Source of the DNA: Azospirillum sp. SYSU D00513
GTDB taxonomy: Bacteria; Pseudomonadota; Alphaproteobacteria; Azospirillales; Azospirillaceae
NCBI RefSeq assembly: GCF_017356015.1
Contig: NZ_JAFIQV010000026.1
Location: 44,282 to 108,281 of the forward strand
Length of the DNA stretch: 64,000 bases
Direction: 5' to 3'
The notes beneath the pieces were generated by a model. That model searched no databases. It was not told where the DNA came from and saw only the letters and a list, made by a program, of their open reading frames with translations. Every line of letters starts with the position of its first letter. Position 1 is the stretch's first letter. Position numbers and translations under genes: made by a program. Below, in pieces: positions 1 to 9,834 of the stretch.

Positions 1-984
<984 letters not shown>

Positions 985-1010
985 CCGACGGCCGGCGAGC
1001 CGCCGACACG

Positions 1011-1076
1011 AGGCGGGAGGGGAACCCCTCCTCCCGCCGGGAACTGGAAAGGCGCCGAAAGGCGCCTTTTTTCTTT
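1011..1076 (+). terminator. Rho-independent terminator(s) of odhB
   Basis: A first hairpin (GGCGGGAGGGG with CCCCTCCTCCCGCC, about 1013-1039) is followed by a classic GGCGCC-GAAA-GGCGCC stem-loop at 1051-1066 and a run of T (1067-1072). They lie directly downstream of the odhB stop. Confidence 0.85.
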
Positions 1077-1148
1077 TGGCAGAGGTTGAGGATGCGCCGC
1101 GCTCTCGCAAGCAAATAGCCTATCGGTAAAAAAGCGCGTATCCGTCTT

Positions 1149-1433
1149 CCCCGCGAAAACGGGAATCCAGTCCTTCCCAAGGCGAAACCGTTGGAAACCC
1201 TGGATCCCCGCGTCCGCGCATGAGCGCTAACTTTTGCAGATCGGCCCGTTTTGCCGAAGCCTGCGACCTTCCTCCCCGTCATTCCCGCGAACGCGGGAAT
1301 CCAGTCCTTCCCGTAGCGAACCCTTTGGAAACTCTGGATCCCCGCGTCCGCGGGGATGACGGTGGAAGGCGGTCGGAACCTTGCTTCAGTCGCTCAGACC
1401 TCAAAGTTAGCGCTCATGCGCGAAGGCGGGGAT
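1149..1433. repeat. Nested inverted-repeat (MITE-like) element
   Basis: No gene is supported between odhB and 1577. The stretch holds palindromic repeats of the type seen in alphaproteobacterial intergenic regions. An inner unit at 1278-1362 runs from CGTCATTCCCGCG to CGCGGGGATGACG. It lies between an inverted pair, CATGAGCGCTAACTTT (1219-1234) and AAAGTTAGCGCTCATG (1403-1418). That pair is bounded by CCCCGCGTCCGCG (1206-1218) and CGCGAAGGCGGGG (1419-1431). A degenerate left copy of the palindrome begins near 1149. The terminal motif recurs at 24210-24243. Confidence 0.7.
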
Positions 1434-1513
1434 GACGACTGAGTATTTGGGTTCGCCAAGAATTCAGCCAGGGAATATTTGCAAATGCATGCGCACCGAA
1501 ATCGCACAATGAG

Positions 1514-1541
1514 CAAAACCCGCCGGACCGAACCGGCGGGC
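1514..1541 (-). terminator. Terminator of the small gene at 1577-1762
   Basis: On the minus strand the stem CCCGCCGG/CCGGCGGG (1519-1526 and 1533-1540) is followed by TTTTGCTC. Confidence 0.75.
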
Positions 1542-1576
1542 TTGCGGAAGGCACCCGTACCGTAGGCAGCCCGGCG

Positions 1577-1762
1577 TCAGTCCGCGCGGGTCTGCTCCGC
1601 CCGGAGGTCACGCAGGTCGCGCAGGGCTTCGGCCAGGCCGCGCATGCCGTTGGCGATGCGGCGGAGCGGCACGTCCGGGCGCGACGCCTGGGCGAACAGG
1701 GCCGCGGCCTCGGCGGTGTGGCTCGAACGGTAGGATGCGAGATCGATAATGGTCGCCGACAT
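1577..1762 (-). CDS. Small hypothetical protein (61 aa)
   Basis: Not recognised as a named family. The ATG at 1762 is chosen because GGAGG lies about 9 bases upstream and a clean terminator follows the stop. The protein begins MSATIIDLASYRSS and has an Ala/Arg/Leu-rich helical C-terminal half (residues about 30-57) that looks like a short amphipathic or coiled helix. No signal peptide, membrane segment or Cys pair is visible. It stands alone between the repeat element and upp. Confidence 0.6.
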   Translation of the reverse strand: MSATIIDLASYRSSHTAEAAALFAQASRPDVPLRRIANGMRGLAEALRDLRDLRAEQTRAD

Positions 1763-1910
1763 GGGTCCAGGCCTCCGCGGATGCGTTCCGAAACAGCGCG
1801 GCGCCGCAGCACCGCAGGGTTGTCTTGGAATGGAAATTAGCGTCCGGGCGGATTGCGGCAATCCGGCAAATGAACCTATGTCGCGAAAGAGGTAAGTCAT
1901 AGGGATAGAG

Positions 1911-1949
1911 GGAAAGGCCGATCCCGTCGCTATGACCGGCCTTTCCTTT
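1911..1949 (-). terminator. Probable terminator of upp
   Basis: Inverted repeat GGAAAGGCCG/CGGCCTTTCC (1911-1920 and 1937-1946) just after the upp stop. The T-run on the minus strand is weak. Confidence 0.5.
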
Positions 1950-1954
1950 CGGCG

Positions 1955-2605
1955 TTACTTGGTGCCGAACATCCGGTCGCCGGCGTCGCCCAGGCCGGGG
2001 ACGATGTAGGCGTTCTCGTCCAGGTGGCTGTCGAGCGAGGCGGTGAAGACCCGCACGCCGGGATGGGCCGCCTGGAAGACGCGCATGCCCTCGGGGGCCG
2101 CCACCAGCGCCATGAAGCGGATGTTCTCGTCGGCGACGCCATGCCGGTTCAGCACGTCGCAGGCGTGCACCGCCGAGTTGCCGGTCGCCAGCATCGGGTC
2201 CACGACGATGAACAGCCGCCCCTCCGCCTCCGGCAGCTTCACCAGATACTCCTGCGGCATCTTGGTGTCGTGGTCGCGGTAGAGGCCGATGTGCCCCTCG
2301 CGCGCCGACGGCACCAGCTCGTGCAGGCCCTGCGCCATGCCCAGGCCCGCGCGCAGCACCGGGACGATGGCCAGCTTCTTGCCGGCGATCACCGGCGCGT
2401 CCATGGGCTGGAGCGGCGTCTCGATCCGCTCGCTGGTCAGCGGCAGGTCGCGGGTGATCTCGTAGCCCATGAGGAGCGAGATCTCGCGCAGCAGCGTGCG
2501 GAAGCCGCCGGTCGAGCGCTCCTTCGCCCGCATGTGCGTCAGCTTGTGCTGGATCAGCGGGTGGTCGAGGATGAAGAGGTTCGGAAAGTCGGGGTGAGTC
2601 CGCAT
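1955..2605 (-). CDS. upp: Uracil phosphoribosyltransferase
   Basis: Pyrimidine salvage in the cytosol: uracil + PRPP gives UMP + PPi. The 216-residue length is normal for the family. The PRPP-binding loop is [13 protein letters not shown] (about residues 129-141), the uracil-binding C-terminus [13 protein letters not shown] is intact, and the N-terminal HPLIQHKLT segment is typical. The start MRTHPDF at 2605 matches the family N-terminus; longer in-frame upstream sequence is Pro/Arg-rich and not homologous. It lies downstream of a diguanylate cyclase on the same strand, with a gap of about 100 bases. Confidence 0.96.
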   Translation of the reverse strand: MRTHPDFPNLFILDHPLIQHKLTHMRAKERSTGGFRTLLREISLLMGYEITRDLPLTSERIETPLQPMDAPVIAGKKLAIVPVLRAGLGMAQGLHELVPSAREGHIGLYRDHDTKMPQEYLVKLPEAEGRLFIVVDPMLATGNSAVHACDVLNRHGVADENIRFMALVAAPEGMRVFQAAHPGVRVFTASLDSHLDENAYIVPGLGDAGDRMFGTK

Positions 2606-2708
2606 GAAAATCCCGTGCCGCGGCCAGAGAGGGTCGTGCCCGATCCTACCCCGCCCTGCGCCGTCCGGCCAAGCACCCCTTGCGTGGGGCCGTGCCCCGG
2701 GCTCTGCG

Positions 2709-3680
2709 TCAGCCGGCCTTGGCGCGGCTCGGCAGCGGGCGCGCCGCCCGCACGGGTGCGGCAACCGCCGGCTTCACGGCCGCCGGAGCGGGCTTGGCGG
2801 CGGCCGGGGCGTCCACCCCATAGCAGACCACGCGGTTGCGGCCCGTGTTCTTGGCCTGGTACAGCGCCTTGTCGGCGCATATCACCATCTCCTCGACCGG
2901 CAGCTCCATCTGCGCCTCCACCAGCCCGAAGGAGGCGGTGACCGTGACCACACGCCCGTCCGGCAGGGTGATGGGCGAGGCCATCAGGTCGCGGCGCAGC
3001 CGCTCGATGACGCGGAAGCCCTCCTGAAGGCTGGTCTCCTTGAGGCAGACCAGGAACTCCTCGCCACCCATGCGGAAGGCCTCGTCGAAGCTGCGGATGC
3101 CCCGGCTGATCACGGCGGCCGTGGCGGCCAGCACGCGGTCGCCGATGTCGTGGCCGTAGGTGTCGTTGATGCTCTTGAACCGGTCGATGTCGCACAAGGC
3201 GATGCAGAAGGCCTGCCCGACGCGGCGGAAGCGGTTCTGCTCCCGGTCCAGCGCCTCCTGCATGCCCCGGCGCGTGCGCAGCCCGGTCAAGGGGTCGAGA
3301 CCGGAAGCCGCCGCCCCGAAGGCACGCTCCACCCGGCGGAGCTGGAGCACGAACTCCTCGAAGCGGCCGATGACCGCCTCGTATTCCGGCTCGGCCGGCC
3401 ATTCGCCGCTGGCCGCCCGCAGCAGCACCATCTTGGCGTGGCGGTGCATCTGCTCGTGCAGGGTGACGAGTTTCTGAACGGCCGGCTGCTGGGCGAGGTC
3501 GTCGCGGCTGGCCGCAGCACACCAGGCCGCGAAGGAGGCCGGCGCGGACACGCGCTCTCCCCCCTGGCCGCCCCGGAACAGCGCCGCGCGGTGCCACTGG
3601 CCGATCCAGCGCAGATGCTCGTCGAGCACGATGCCGAGCGTTTCGGCCGGAGACAGGGTTTCGGTCGGTTCGGCGGCCAT
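2709..3680 (-). CDS. Diguanylate cyclase with N-terminal CZB-like zinc sensor (DgcZ type)
   Basis: Makes cyclic di-GMP from two GTP. The C-terminal GGDEF domain carries GGEEF in the active site, the substrate/metal segment [18 protein letters not shown], and an inhibitory I-site RSFD placed five residues before GGEEF. The N-terminal half has a His at DEHLRW, Trp-Cys at FAAWC and HEQMHRH, which resembles the chemoreceptor zinc-binding (CZB) His/Cys pattern of E. coli DgcZ. No membrane segment is seen, so the protein is probably cytosolic. The ATG at 3680 (MAAEPTE) is preferred; an in-frame start at 3725 is possible. The C-terminus is an Ala/Pro-rich tail. Confidence 0.85.
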   Translation of the reverse strand: MAAEPTETLSPAETLGIVLDEHLRWIGQWHRAALFRGGQGGERVSAPASFAAWCAAASRDDLAQQPAVQKLVTLHEQMHRHAKMVLLRAASGEWPAEPEYEAVIGRFEEFVLQLRRVERAFGAAASGLDPLTGLRTRRGMQEALDREQNRFRRVGQAFCIALCDIDRFKSINDTYGHDIGDRVLAATAAVISRGIRSFDEAFRMGGEEFLVCLKETSLQEGFRVIERLRRDLMASPITLPDGRVVTVTASFGLVEAQMELPVEEMVICADKALYQAKNTGRNRVVCYGVDAPAAAKPAPAAVKPAVAAPVRAARPLPSRAKAG

Positions 3681-3795
3681 GGACCCTCCGGAGGCGGACA
3701 GCCGGCAGCGCTTCGCGCCACCCATGCGGACAAACTGATCTTAACCCCAAGGCCCCACCGAAGCCATGCGATCAAGATGAGCGATACAATTTATA

Positions 3796-4299
3796 TTAAA
3801 TTTGGTTCAGCCCGTCCGGCTCATGGTCCGCCCCGCAGAGGTGGACCAGGGCGAAGCCGATCGTGGCGAGGAAGATATGCGCGGCGTCCTGGCCGTTCCA
3901 TTCAGACGATTGCCACATGGCGAACCACTCCCCGCCTATGACCAGGAAGCCCAGGCCATAGAGCAGAAAGCCGGCGGTCAGCCCGGCGATGGCGGTGTCC
4001 CGCGCGCGCAGGAACGCGGCGGCGGAGCGGCGCGCCCGCCACAGCCGCCACACGCCCGCCCAGCACAGGCCCGCCGTCAGGACCTGCCAGCCGATGATCA
4101 GCCAGTAGGCGGCGTGGTGCAGCGCCGGCGCCTCCACCGCCCGCCACATCAGCGCCGGGCTCTTGAAGGTGGTGTCCATCATCAGGACGTGGCGGACGAA
4201 GGCGAAGTTCGACCCGTAATCGGTGATGTTGCCGGCGGCGACGAGCGTGAAGAAAAGCGCGACCACCGCCACCAGCAGGATGCGCGACAGCCGCAGCAT
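3796..4299 (-). CDS. DUF2165 family small integral membrane protein
   Basis: 167 residues with four predicted transmembrane helices (about 5-24, 62-83, 95-115 and 130-150). The segment NITDYGSNFAFVRHVLMMDTT is diagnostic of DUF2165. The function of the family is unknown. The start MLRLSRILL at 4299 lies only 4 bases after the trpF stop, so it is probably co-transcribed with pyrF-trpF and perhaps translationally coupled. The end of the gene is AT-rich, but no clear terminator hairpin was found. Confidence 0.85.
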   Translation of the reverse strand: MLRLSRILLVAVVALFFTLVAAGNITDYGSNFAFVRHVLMMDTTFKSPALMWRAVEAPALHHAAYWLIIGWQVLTAGLCWAGVWRLWRARRSAAAFLRARDTAIAGLTAGFLLYGLGFLVIGGEWFAMWQSSEWNGQDAAHIFLATIGFALVHLCGADHEPDGLNQI

Positions 4300-4303
4300 G
4301 GAT

Positions 4304-4948
4304 TCAGAGCCCCGCCGACGCGTCCAGGAAGGCGCGCACCAGCGCCGGGTCCTTGTGGCCCGGCCGGTCCTCCACCCCGGAGGAGACGTCCAGCTCCTCC
4401 GCACCGGTGACCCGCACCGCCTCGGCGACGTTGCCGGGGGTGAGGCCGCCCGACAGCATCCAGGGCCGCGGCCAGCTCCGCCCGGCGAGCAGGGTCCAGT
4501 CGAAGGCGATGCCGTTGCCGCCGGGAAGGGCCGCGACCTTGGCCGGCGGCTTGGCGTCGAACAGCAGCCGGTCGGCGACTTCCGCGTAGTCCAGTGCCCC
4601 GGCCAGGTCGTCCGGCCCGCCGATTTTGATGGCCTTCATGACGGGGATGTTGAAGGCTCCGCGCACCTCGGCGACGCGTCGGGGCGTCTCCTTGCCGTGC
4701 AGCTGGATCAGGTCGAAGGGCACCTGCCCGACGACATGGTGCAGATAGTCGTCCTCCGGATCGACGAACAGCCCGACCGTCCGCACGCCGGTCGGCACCA
4801 GCCGCGCCAGCTCGGCAGCCAGCGCCGGGGAGACGGAGCGCGGGCTCGCCGGGTAGAAGACGAAGCCGACGTAGCGCGCCCCGCCCGTGACGGCGGCGCG
4901 CAAGGATTCGGGCTCGCTCAGCCCGCAGATCTTGACCTGGACAGCCAT
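4304..4948 (-). CDS. trpF: Phosphoribosylanthranilate isomerase
   Basis: Third step of tryptophan synthesis: Amadori rearrangement of PRA to CdRP. It is a TIM-barrel enzyme of 214 aa. The catalytic Cys is in VKICGL at the N-terminus, and the phosphate-binding loops are LSGGLTPGNV and SSGVEDRPGHKD. The central LFDAKPP segment carries the catalytic Asp. Its ATG overlaps the pyrF stop by one base (TGATG), so the two are translationally coupled. The trpBA genes that often follow in alphaproteobacteria are not here. Confidence 0.96.
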   Translation of the reverse strand: MAVQVKICGLSEPESLRAAVTGGARYVGFVFYPASPRSVSPALAAELARLVPTGVRTVGLFVDPEDDYLHHVVGQVPFDLIQLHGKETPRRVAEVRGAFNIPVMKAIKIGGPDDLAGALDYAEVADRLLFDAKPPAKVAALPGGNGIAFDWTLLAGRSWPRPWMLSGGLTPGNVAEAVRVTGAEELDVSSGVEDRPGHKDPALVRAFLDASAGL

Positions 4949-5676
4949 CAGGCGGCTCCCTCCTCGATCTCGGAAACGATGCGCCGGGCGGCCTCGGCCG
5001 GGTCTCCGGCGCCGGTGATCGGGCGGCCGATCACCAGATGGTCCGCCCCGGCGGCCAGCGCCTCGGCCGGCGTCATCACGCGCTTCTGGTCGTTGGCGGC
5101 GGCCCAGGCCGGGCGGATGCCCGGCACCATCAGGATGAAGTCCGGCCCGCAGGCCGCGCGCAGCAGCGCCACCTCGGCGGGCGAGCAGACGACGCCGTCC
5201 ACCCCCGACGCCTTGGCGAGCAGCCCAAGCCGCTTCACCTGCTCGGCCACCGGCGTGCCCTGCCCCACCGCCGACAGGTCACCGTCGTCGAGGCTGGTCA
5301 GCACGGTGACGGCGAGGATCTTCGGGCGGCCCGGCCCGGCGGCCGCGGCGGCTTCGGCGGCCGCCCGCATCATGGCCGGCCCGCCGGAGGAATGGATGGT
5401 CATGAAGGCCGGCTTCAGCTCCAGCGCCGCGCGCACGCCGCCCGCCACCGTGTTGGGAATGTCGTGCAGCTTGAGGTCGAGGAAGAGCGGCGGGCCGTCC
5501 TCCCCGATCACCGCGCGCACGCCAGCCGGCCCGTGGGCCAGGAAGAATTCCAGCCCCAGCTTCACCCCGCCGACGACCCCGGAGACGCGCCCGGCAAGCG
5601 CACGGGCGGCATCAAGGTCGGTGGTGTCCACGGCGCAGAAGATGCGCGAGGCGGGCGTGACGCTGGAAGGGGCCAT
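4948..5676 (-). CDS. pyrF: Orotidine 5'-phosphate decarboxylase
   Basis: Last step of UMP synthesis. The signature LDLKLHDIPNTV holds the catalytic Lys-Asp-Lys-Asp network, GVKLGLEFF is the N-terminal substrate loop, and VPGIRP and LVIGRPITGAGDPAEA form the C-terminal phosphate site. The 242-aa length is normal for group I enzymes. It is first in a pyrF-trpF-DUF2165 operon. Confidence 0.96.
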   Translation of the reverse strand: MAPSSVTPASRIFCAVDTTDLDAARALAGRVSGVVGGVKLGLEFFLAHGPAGVRAVIGEDGPPLFLDLKLHDIPNTVAGGVRAALELKPAFMTIHSSGGPAMMRAAAEAAAAAGPGRPKILAVTVLTSLDDGDLSAVGQGTPVAEQVKRLGLLAKASGVDGVVCSPAEVALLRAACGPDFILMVPGIRPAWAAANDQKRVMTPAEALAAGADHLVIGRPITGAGDPAEAARRIVSEIEEGAA

Positions 5677-5710
5677 GGGGAAGACTTTCGGGCGGTGAAG
5701 GGCGGCTTGG

Positions 5711-5756
5711 AAAAGAAAACGGCTCCCGCCCGCCCGAATCGGGCCGGCGGGAGCCG
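5711..5756 (-). terminator. Terminator downstream of the DUF2382 genes
   Basis: On the minus strand CGGCTCCCGCC pairs with GGCGGGAGCCG and is followed by TTTTCTTTTCC. It separates the stress cluster from pyrF. Confidence 0.85.
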
Positions 5757-5828
5757 CAACTTACCAATCTTGGCCCTGGATCACCAGCGGCGGGATCGGG
5801 AAAAGGCCCGTCCCGCCTTCAGGACAGG

Positions 5829-6824
5829 TCAGACGTCCTTGCGGGGGTCCGTGGTCCCGGTGCCGAGGCCGGTGCCCGTGGTGGAGGCGCGGTCGGTCGT
5901 GCGGCCGTCGTCGATCTCCACCTCGGTGCGGCGGACGGTGTCGGAGACGGTCTGGACCCGCTCCTCCACGTCCTTGCGGACGACCAGTTCCTCGCGGACG
6001 CGGGCGGTCTTGCCGACGACCGCCTCCTCGTCCGTCTCGCGCACCTCGATGGTGCGCTCCTGGAAGGCGTTCTCGGGGATCTCGCCGACGCTGCGGTCCA
6101 CCGTGCGCCGCTCCACGGTCACGGTCTCGTCGCGCAGGCGGACCTGCTCCTCGACCGGCGTCTCGACGACGTAGCTGCGGATGCGCACGCCGCCGCGCTC
6201 GACCGTGCGCTTGCCGACGGTGAGCTGCTCCTCGACGATCGGAATGTGCTCCTCGCCGACGCCGGAGGCGGTCAGGCCCTGGCGTTCGACCGTGCTGTCG
6301 CGCTCGGTGGTCGTCTCGTTGACGCCGCGCATCGCGGAGGCGGCGGCACCCAGCCCCATGCCGGCGCCGGCGTAGCGGCCGCGTTCCTCGGTCGCCTGGG
6401 TCTCGTCATAGTCGGCGGCGGTGGCGTCGTAGCCGGTCCAGCCGGACTCGCGGTAGGAGCTGCCGCGGTGGTCGATGTCCACCGGCCCGTGGCGCTCGAT
6501 GATGTCCAGCGCCCGGTCGGCCTCGGCGTCCGGCACGCGGCCGACCACCAGCACGCCGCCCCGGCGCACGCCTTCCGCGAACAGTTCGGCGTCGCCCGAC
6601 GACACGCCCATGCGGGTCAGCAGGGACACGCGGTCGGACCGTCCGCCCCCGGCCGTGTCGGTCATGGTCCCAGCGGTGGTTCCAGCGGCGGAGCCGGCCG
6701 TCATCCCGGCGGTGTCGCCGCCCATCTTCGTGAAGTTGCGGATACCGGCCGCGTCGAGTTCCTCCTGCACGCGCTGGGCGGCGGATAAGTCGTCGTACAG
6801 GGCAACGATGGTCTTGTGGTCCAT
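5829..6824 (-). CDS. YsnF/AvaK-type DUF2382 protein with N-terminal general-stress (DUF1269-like) region
   Basis: Predicted stress-associated protein of unknown activity. Residues about 1-110 (KTIVALYDDLSAAQRVQEELDAAGI ... GGVLVVGRV) resemble the heat-induced YflT-type domain. A Gly/Ala/Thr-rich linker follows, and residues about 190-310 are a DUF2382 domain built of EEQLTVGKRTVERG-type beta repeats. The ATG at 6824 has AGGAG eight bases upstream; a GTG three codons earlier is less likely. It follows a second, shorter DUF2382 gene with a near-zero gap. The C-terminal Thr/Gly-rich tail is low complexity. Confidence 0.85.
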   Translation of the reverse strand: MDHKTIVALYDDLSAAQRVQEELDAAGIRNFTKMGGDTAGMTAGSAAGTTAGTMTDTAGGGRSDRVSLLTRMGVSSGDAELFAEGVRRGGVLVVGRVPDAEADRALDIIERHGPVDIDHRGSSYRESGWTGYDATAADYDETQATEERGRYAGAGMGLGAAASAMRGVNETTTERDSTVERQGLTASGVGEEHIPIVEEQLTVGKRTVERGGVRIRSYVVETPVEEQVRLRDETVTVERRTVDRSVGEIPENAFQERTIEVRETDEEAVVGKTARVREELVVRKDVEERVQTVSDTVRRTEVEIDDGRTTDRASTTGTGLGTGTTDPRKDV

Positions 6825-6829
6825 GGGTA

Positions 6830-7231
6830 TCACTCCTGGGGAATTGGGTGGGAGGGATTGGTTGGTTCCTCACGCGTGACGACTGCGTCCTCGGACCGCA
6901 GGGTCACGGAGACGCGTTCGGTGCGCTCTTCGGCGCGCGTTCGGATGTGCAGTTCTTCCCTAAGGACGAGGCGCTTCGTGACGACCAGTTCCTCTTCGAT
7001 GACGGGAACGATCAGCACGTCGCCTTCGCGGCGCGGTTCGGGAACCGCATCGACGGGACGGCCGACGGGCACGCGGGTGACCTCGACGCTTTCGCTCCGC
7101 AGAGCCTGCTCGACGGTCTCCTCGCGCTCGCTCACGCGTGTCGTGATCCGCACGGCGCCGCGTTCGACCGTCCTTTTGCCGACCGACAGCGCCTCCTCGT
7201 ACAGGGGAATACGTTCGACGTCGGCGGCCAT
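6830..7231 (-). CDS. DUF2382 domain protein
   Basis: 133 aa made up almost entirely of one DUF2382 unit: IPLYEEALSVGKRTVERGAVRI, then EEELVVTKRLVLREELHI, then a closing VSVTLRSEDAVV strand. It is a shorter paralogue of the next gene downstream, whose start lies six bases past this stop. Tandem copies suggest duplication. There is no signal peptide or membrane segment. Confidence 0.8.
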   Translation of the reverse strand: MAADVERIPLYEEALSVGKRTVERGAVRITTRVSEREETVEQALRSESVEVTRVPVGRPVDAVPEPRREGDVLIVPVIEEELVVTKRLVLREELHIRTRAEERTERVSVTLRSEDAVVTREEPTNPSHPIPQE

Positions 7232-7249
7232 GGTGTCTTGCCTGCCGGA

Positions 7250-7489
7250 TCAGAAGAGGAAGTAGAGCAGGACAAGAACGGCCAGAACGATCAGGGCGAT
7301 CAGCCACCAATTCGTGTGGCTGGCGGTCGCGGCGGCGGTGCCGCCCACGCCAGAACCAGTGGAATGCGTGCCGGTCGAATGCATGCCGGTCGAATTCATG
7401 TTCGTTGAATTCGTGCCGGTGGCGCCGGTCGTTCCGGTCCTGGAACCGTCGTTGTCGTACACTCCTACTTTCCGAGGATTGTCGGCCAT
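7250..7489 (-). CDS. Small tail-anchored membrane protein (79 aa)
   Basis: The N-terminal two thirds are Gly/Thr/Ser/Asn-rich and hydrophilic with repeats of the N/H-STG kind (about residues 15-48). The C-terminus has a single hydrophobic helix (WWLIALIVLAVLVLLYFLF, residues 61-79) that ends at the stop, i.e. a tail anchor. It is first in a likely operon with the two DUF2382 genes. No named family was recognised. Confidence 0.7.
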   Translation of the reverse strand: MADNPRKVGVYDNDGSRTGTTGATGTNSTNMNSTGMHSTGTHSTGSGVGGTAAATASHTNWWLIALIVLAVLVLLYFLF

Positions 7490-7614
7490 GTCCGTGTTAC
7501 TCCCGGTGGGTGCGTCGAAGCCCTCTCAACAGCATCCCGGAGTCTTCGTTCCGGCCTTTTCGAAAATGTAATGAGGCGCTTGGCGCAAGCTTGAACGGAC
7601 CCTTCCGGGCGGCG

Positions 7615-8721
7615 TCAGCGCCCCGCCGCCCAGGCCGTAAGCGCTGCGGCACCGCCCGGATCATCGACCGCCACCGCCAGCGCCTCGCCCAGGGCCGGCG
7701 CGAACTTGAAGCCATGGCCGGAACAGGGGCTCATCAGCCAGGAGGCGGGGGTGAGCGGCTCGATCACGAAGCGCTCGTCCGGCTCCACCGTGTAGAAGCA
7801 GGTCGCCGCGTTGGCGAGCGTGTAGCCGGCGCCGCCCGCCAGCGCGCGGCGGGCGCGGTCGAGCACGGCGTAGGCCTCGTCCGGATCGGGGGTCCGGTCG
7901 TCGCCGGGATCGCCCTCCAGCGAGAAGCGGTGGTCCCCCGCCTTCATGCCGGTGCCGGCCACCGGCGGCACGATGTACACGCCGCTCTCCCCGTCGGCGT
8001 CGATCAGCATGGGTGCGCGCGCCCACAGCCCGCGCACCCCCTCCGGCGGGGTCAGGTAGGCGAGCGTCTGGCGCGACGGGGTGAGGCGCGCCGCCGTCTC
8101 CGGCAGCAGCCGCGTCACCCAGGCCCCGGCGGCGACGATCAGCACATCGGCGCCGATCACCCGGCGGTCGGCCAGGGTCACCGTGGCCCGCTCCGGGTCG
8201 ATGGAGGTGACCGGGTTGCGGGCGTGCAGCGTCACCCCCTGCGCGTTCAGGTGATGGGCCAGCAGCTCGACGATGCGGCCGGCCAGCAGCACCCCGCCCG
8301 TCTCCAGATGGATCGCGTCCGTGTAGCGCGCGGCATCGACCAGCGGGAACTCGGCGGCCAGCTGGGACGGGGTCAGCCGCCGCACGGGCCGGCCCTGCGC
8401 TTCCAAGGTCGCCGCACTCTCGGCGATCCAGCGCCGCCCATCTTCGGCGCCCGCGACGCAGAGCGTGCCCGTCGGCACCATCAGCCTCTCGCCGAGATCG
8501 GCCCAGAGCGCCTCCCAGGCCTGAAAGGCCGTTTCCGCCATGCGGCTGTAGCCGGCCTCGGCCCCATAGGCGTGGCGGAACAGCCGGTGCTGGTCGACCG
8601 AGCTGCCGAAGGGGTTCGGCAGGTTGCCCTGCTCGAACACGGCGACGGTGTGGCCCCGGCGTGCCAGGGAGCGGGCGGCCGAAAGCCCCATGATGCCGCC
8701 GCCGACGATGGTGATGCGCAT
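7615..8721 (-). CDS. FAD-dependent amino acid/amine oxidase (DAO family, sarcosine oxidase-like)
   Basis: 368 aa. The N-terminal Rossmann FAD motif is VGGGIMGLSAARSLARRG. A central beta-sheet substrate domain and a C-terminal SPCSGHGFKFAPALGEALA segment, the FAD-closing loop of monomeric sarcosine/N-methyltryptophan oxidases, are present. GGAGG precedes the ATG. It lies 13 bases downstream of an ornithine-cyclodeaminase-family gene, so the pair probably acts on one amine or imino acid. The exact substrate cannot be read from the sequence. Confidence 0.85.
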   Translation of the reverse strand: MRITIVGGGIMGLSAARSLARRGHTVAVFEQGNLPNPFGSSVDQHRLFRHAYGAEAGYSRMAETAFQAWEALWADLGERLMVPTGTLCVAGAEDGRRWIAESAATLEAQGRPVRRLTPSQLAAEFPLVDAARYTDAIHLETGGVLLAGRIVELLAHHLNAQGVTLHARNPVTSIDPERATVTLADRRVIGADVLIVAAGAWVTRLLPETAARLTPSRQTLAYLTPPEGVRGLWARAPMLIDADGESGVYIVPPVAGTGMKAGDHRFSLEGDPGDDRTPDPDEAYAVLDRARRALAGGAGYTLANAATCFYTVEPDERFVIEPLTPASWLMSPCSGHGFKFAPALGEALAVAVDDPGGAAALTAWAAGR

Positions 8722-8734
8722 GACCGGATCCTCC

Positions 8735-9691
8735 TCAGCGCAGCGTGTCGTTGTGGACGATCATCTCGACCGCGAGTTGGGCGGCGCAGAGATCCTCCAG
8801 CGCGGTGCCGGCCGACTTGAACAGCGTGATCTGGTCGTAGAAGCGCCGCCCTGCCCGCTCGCCCCTGGTCAGGGCGGGGAGGTCGCCGGCGATGTCGTCC
8901 CGGTTCAGGACGCCGGCCTTGAGCGGCTGGGCGATGTCGCCGGCCCCCAGGCAGGCGCCCTCGTAGCTGTCCACGAAGACGCGGGAGCGGCGGATGCACT
9001 CGTCGTCGGCTTCGCGCATCTCCGGCGTGACGCCGCCGACGAGGTCGAGATGCTGGCCGGGCTGGAGCCAGTCGCCGCGGATCAGCGGCTCGGCGGCGGC
9101 GGTGCAGCAGGAGATGACGTGCGCGCCGCGCACCGCCCATTCCAGGTCGTCGGTCGCCTCGATGCGGAATTTCGGCCGGTGGAAGCGGGAGACGACGCGA
9201 CGCGCCCGCTCGGGGCTGCGGCCCCAGACCAGCACCTGCTTGATGGGGCGGACGGCGGCGTAGGCCTCGATCAGCTCCGGCGCCAGCGCCCCGGTGCCGA
9301 CCACCAGCAGCCGTTCGGAATCGGGCCGCGCCAGATAGCTGGCGGCGAGCGCCGAGGCCGCCGCCGTGCGGCGCCTGGTCAGGGCGGCGGCGTCCAGCAT
9401 CGCCTGCGGAACACCCGTCTTGCCGTCGAACAGGACGTAGATGCCCTGGCTGGCCGGCAGGTCCTTCGCACGGTTGTCGGGGAAGAGCGTCGTCAGCTTC
9501 ACGCCGACGGACTGGTTGACCTGCCAGGCCGGCGCCACCAGCAGGGACGCCTCATGCTCGCCGTAGGTCTGGACCGCGTGGCGGTGGGGCTCCGGCGCCT
9601 CGACGCCGCTGCGGAAGGTCTGGCGCATGCGCTCGATCAGCATGCGCTGGTGAAGCACCGACTTCAGCTCGGCACCGGTGACCATTCTCAT
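8735..9691 (-). CDS. Ornithine cyclodeaminase / mu-crystallin family protein
   Basis: 318 aa. NAD(P)-binding Rossmann fold with LLVVGTGALAPELIEAYAAV (about 128-147) and the family segment VWGRSPERARRV. VGVKLTTLFPDN carries the substrate Lys. Family members include ornithine cyclodeaminase and ketimine or imino-acid reductases. Pairing with an FAD amine oxidase suggests an imine-reducing or amine-degrading pathway (inference). The ATG at 9691 has GGAGG five bases upstream. Confidence 0.85.
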   Translation of the reverse strand: MRMVTGAELKSVLHQRMLIERMRQTFRSGVEAPEPHRHAVQTYGEHEASLLVAPAWQVNQSVGVKLTTLFPDNRAKDLPASQGIYVLFDGKTGVPQAMLDAAALTRRRTAAASALAASYLARPDSERLLVVGTGALAPELIEAYAAVRPIKQVLVWGRSPERARRVVSRFHRPKFRIEATDDLEWAVRGAHVISCCTAAAEPLIRGDWLQPGQHLDLVGGVTPEMREADDECIRRSRVFVDSYEGACLGAGDIAQPLKAGVLNRDDIAGDLPALTRGERAGRRFYDQITLFKSAGTALEDLCAAQLAVEMIVHNDTLR

Positions 9692-9834
9692 GGTGCCTCC
9701 CCCTTTCCGTCCCGCACCCGCGCGGCGAAAGGCCGCCGGCCCCGCGGCCGGGATGATCTTGGATCAAGGGGTCTTTGGAATCAATGCGCTGTGGGTCGGC
9801 AGGGGGCCGGGTTCCTGAACCGCGGAAACGGGAA

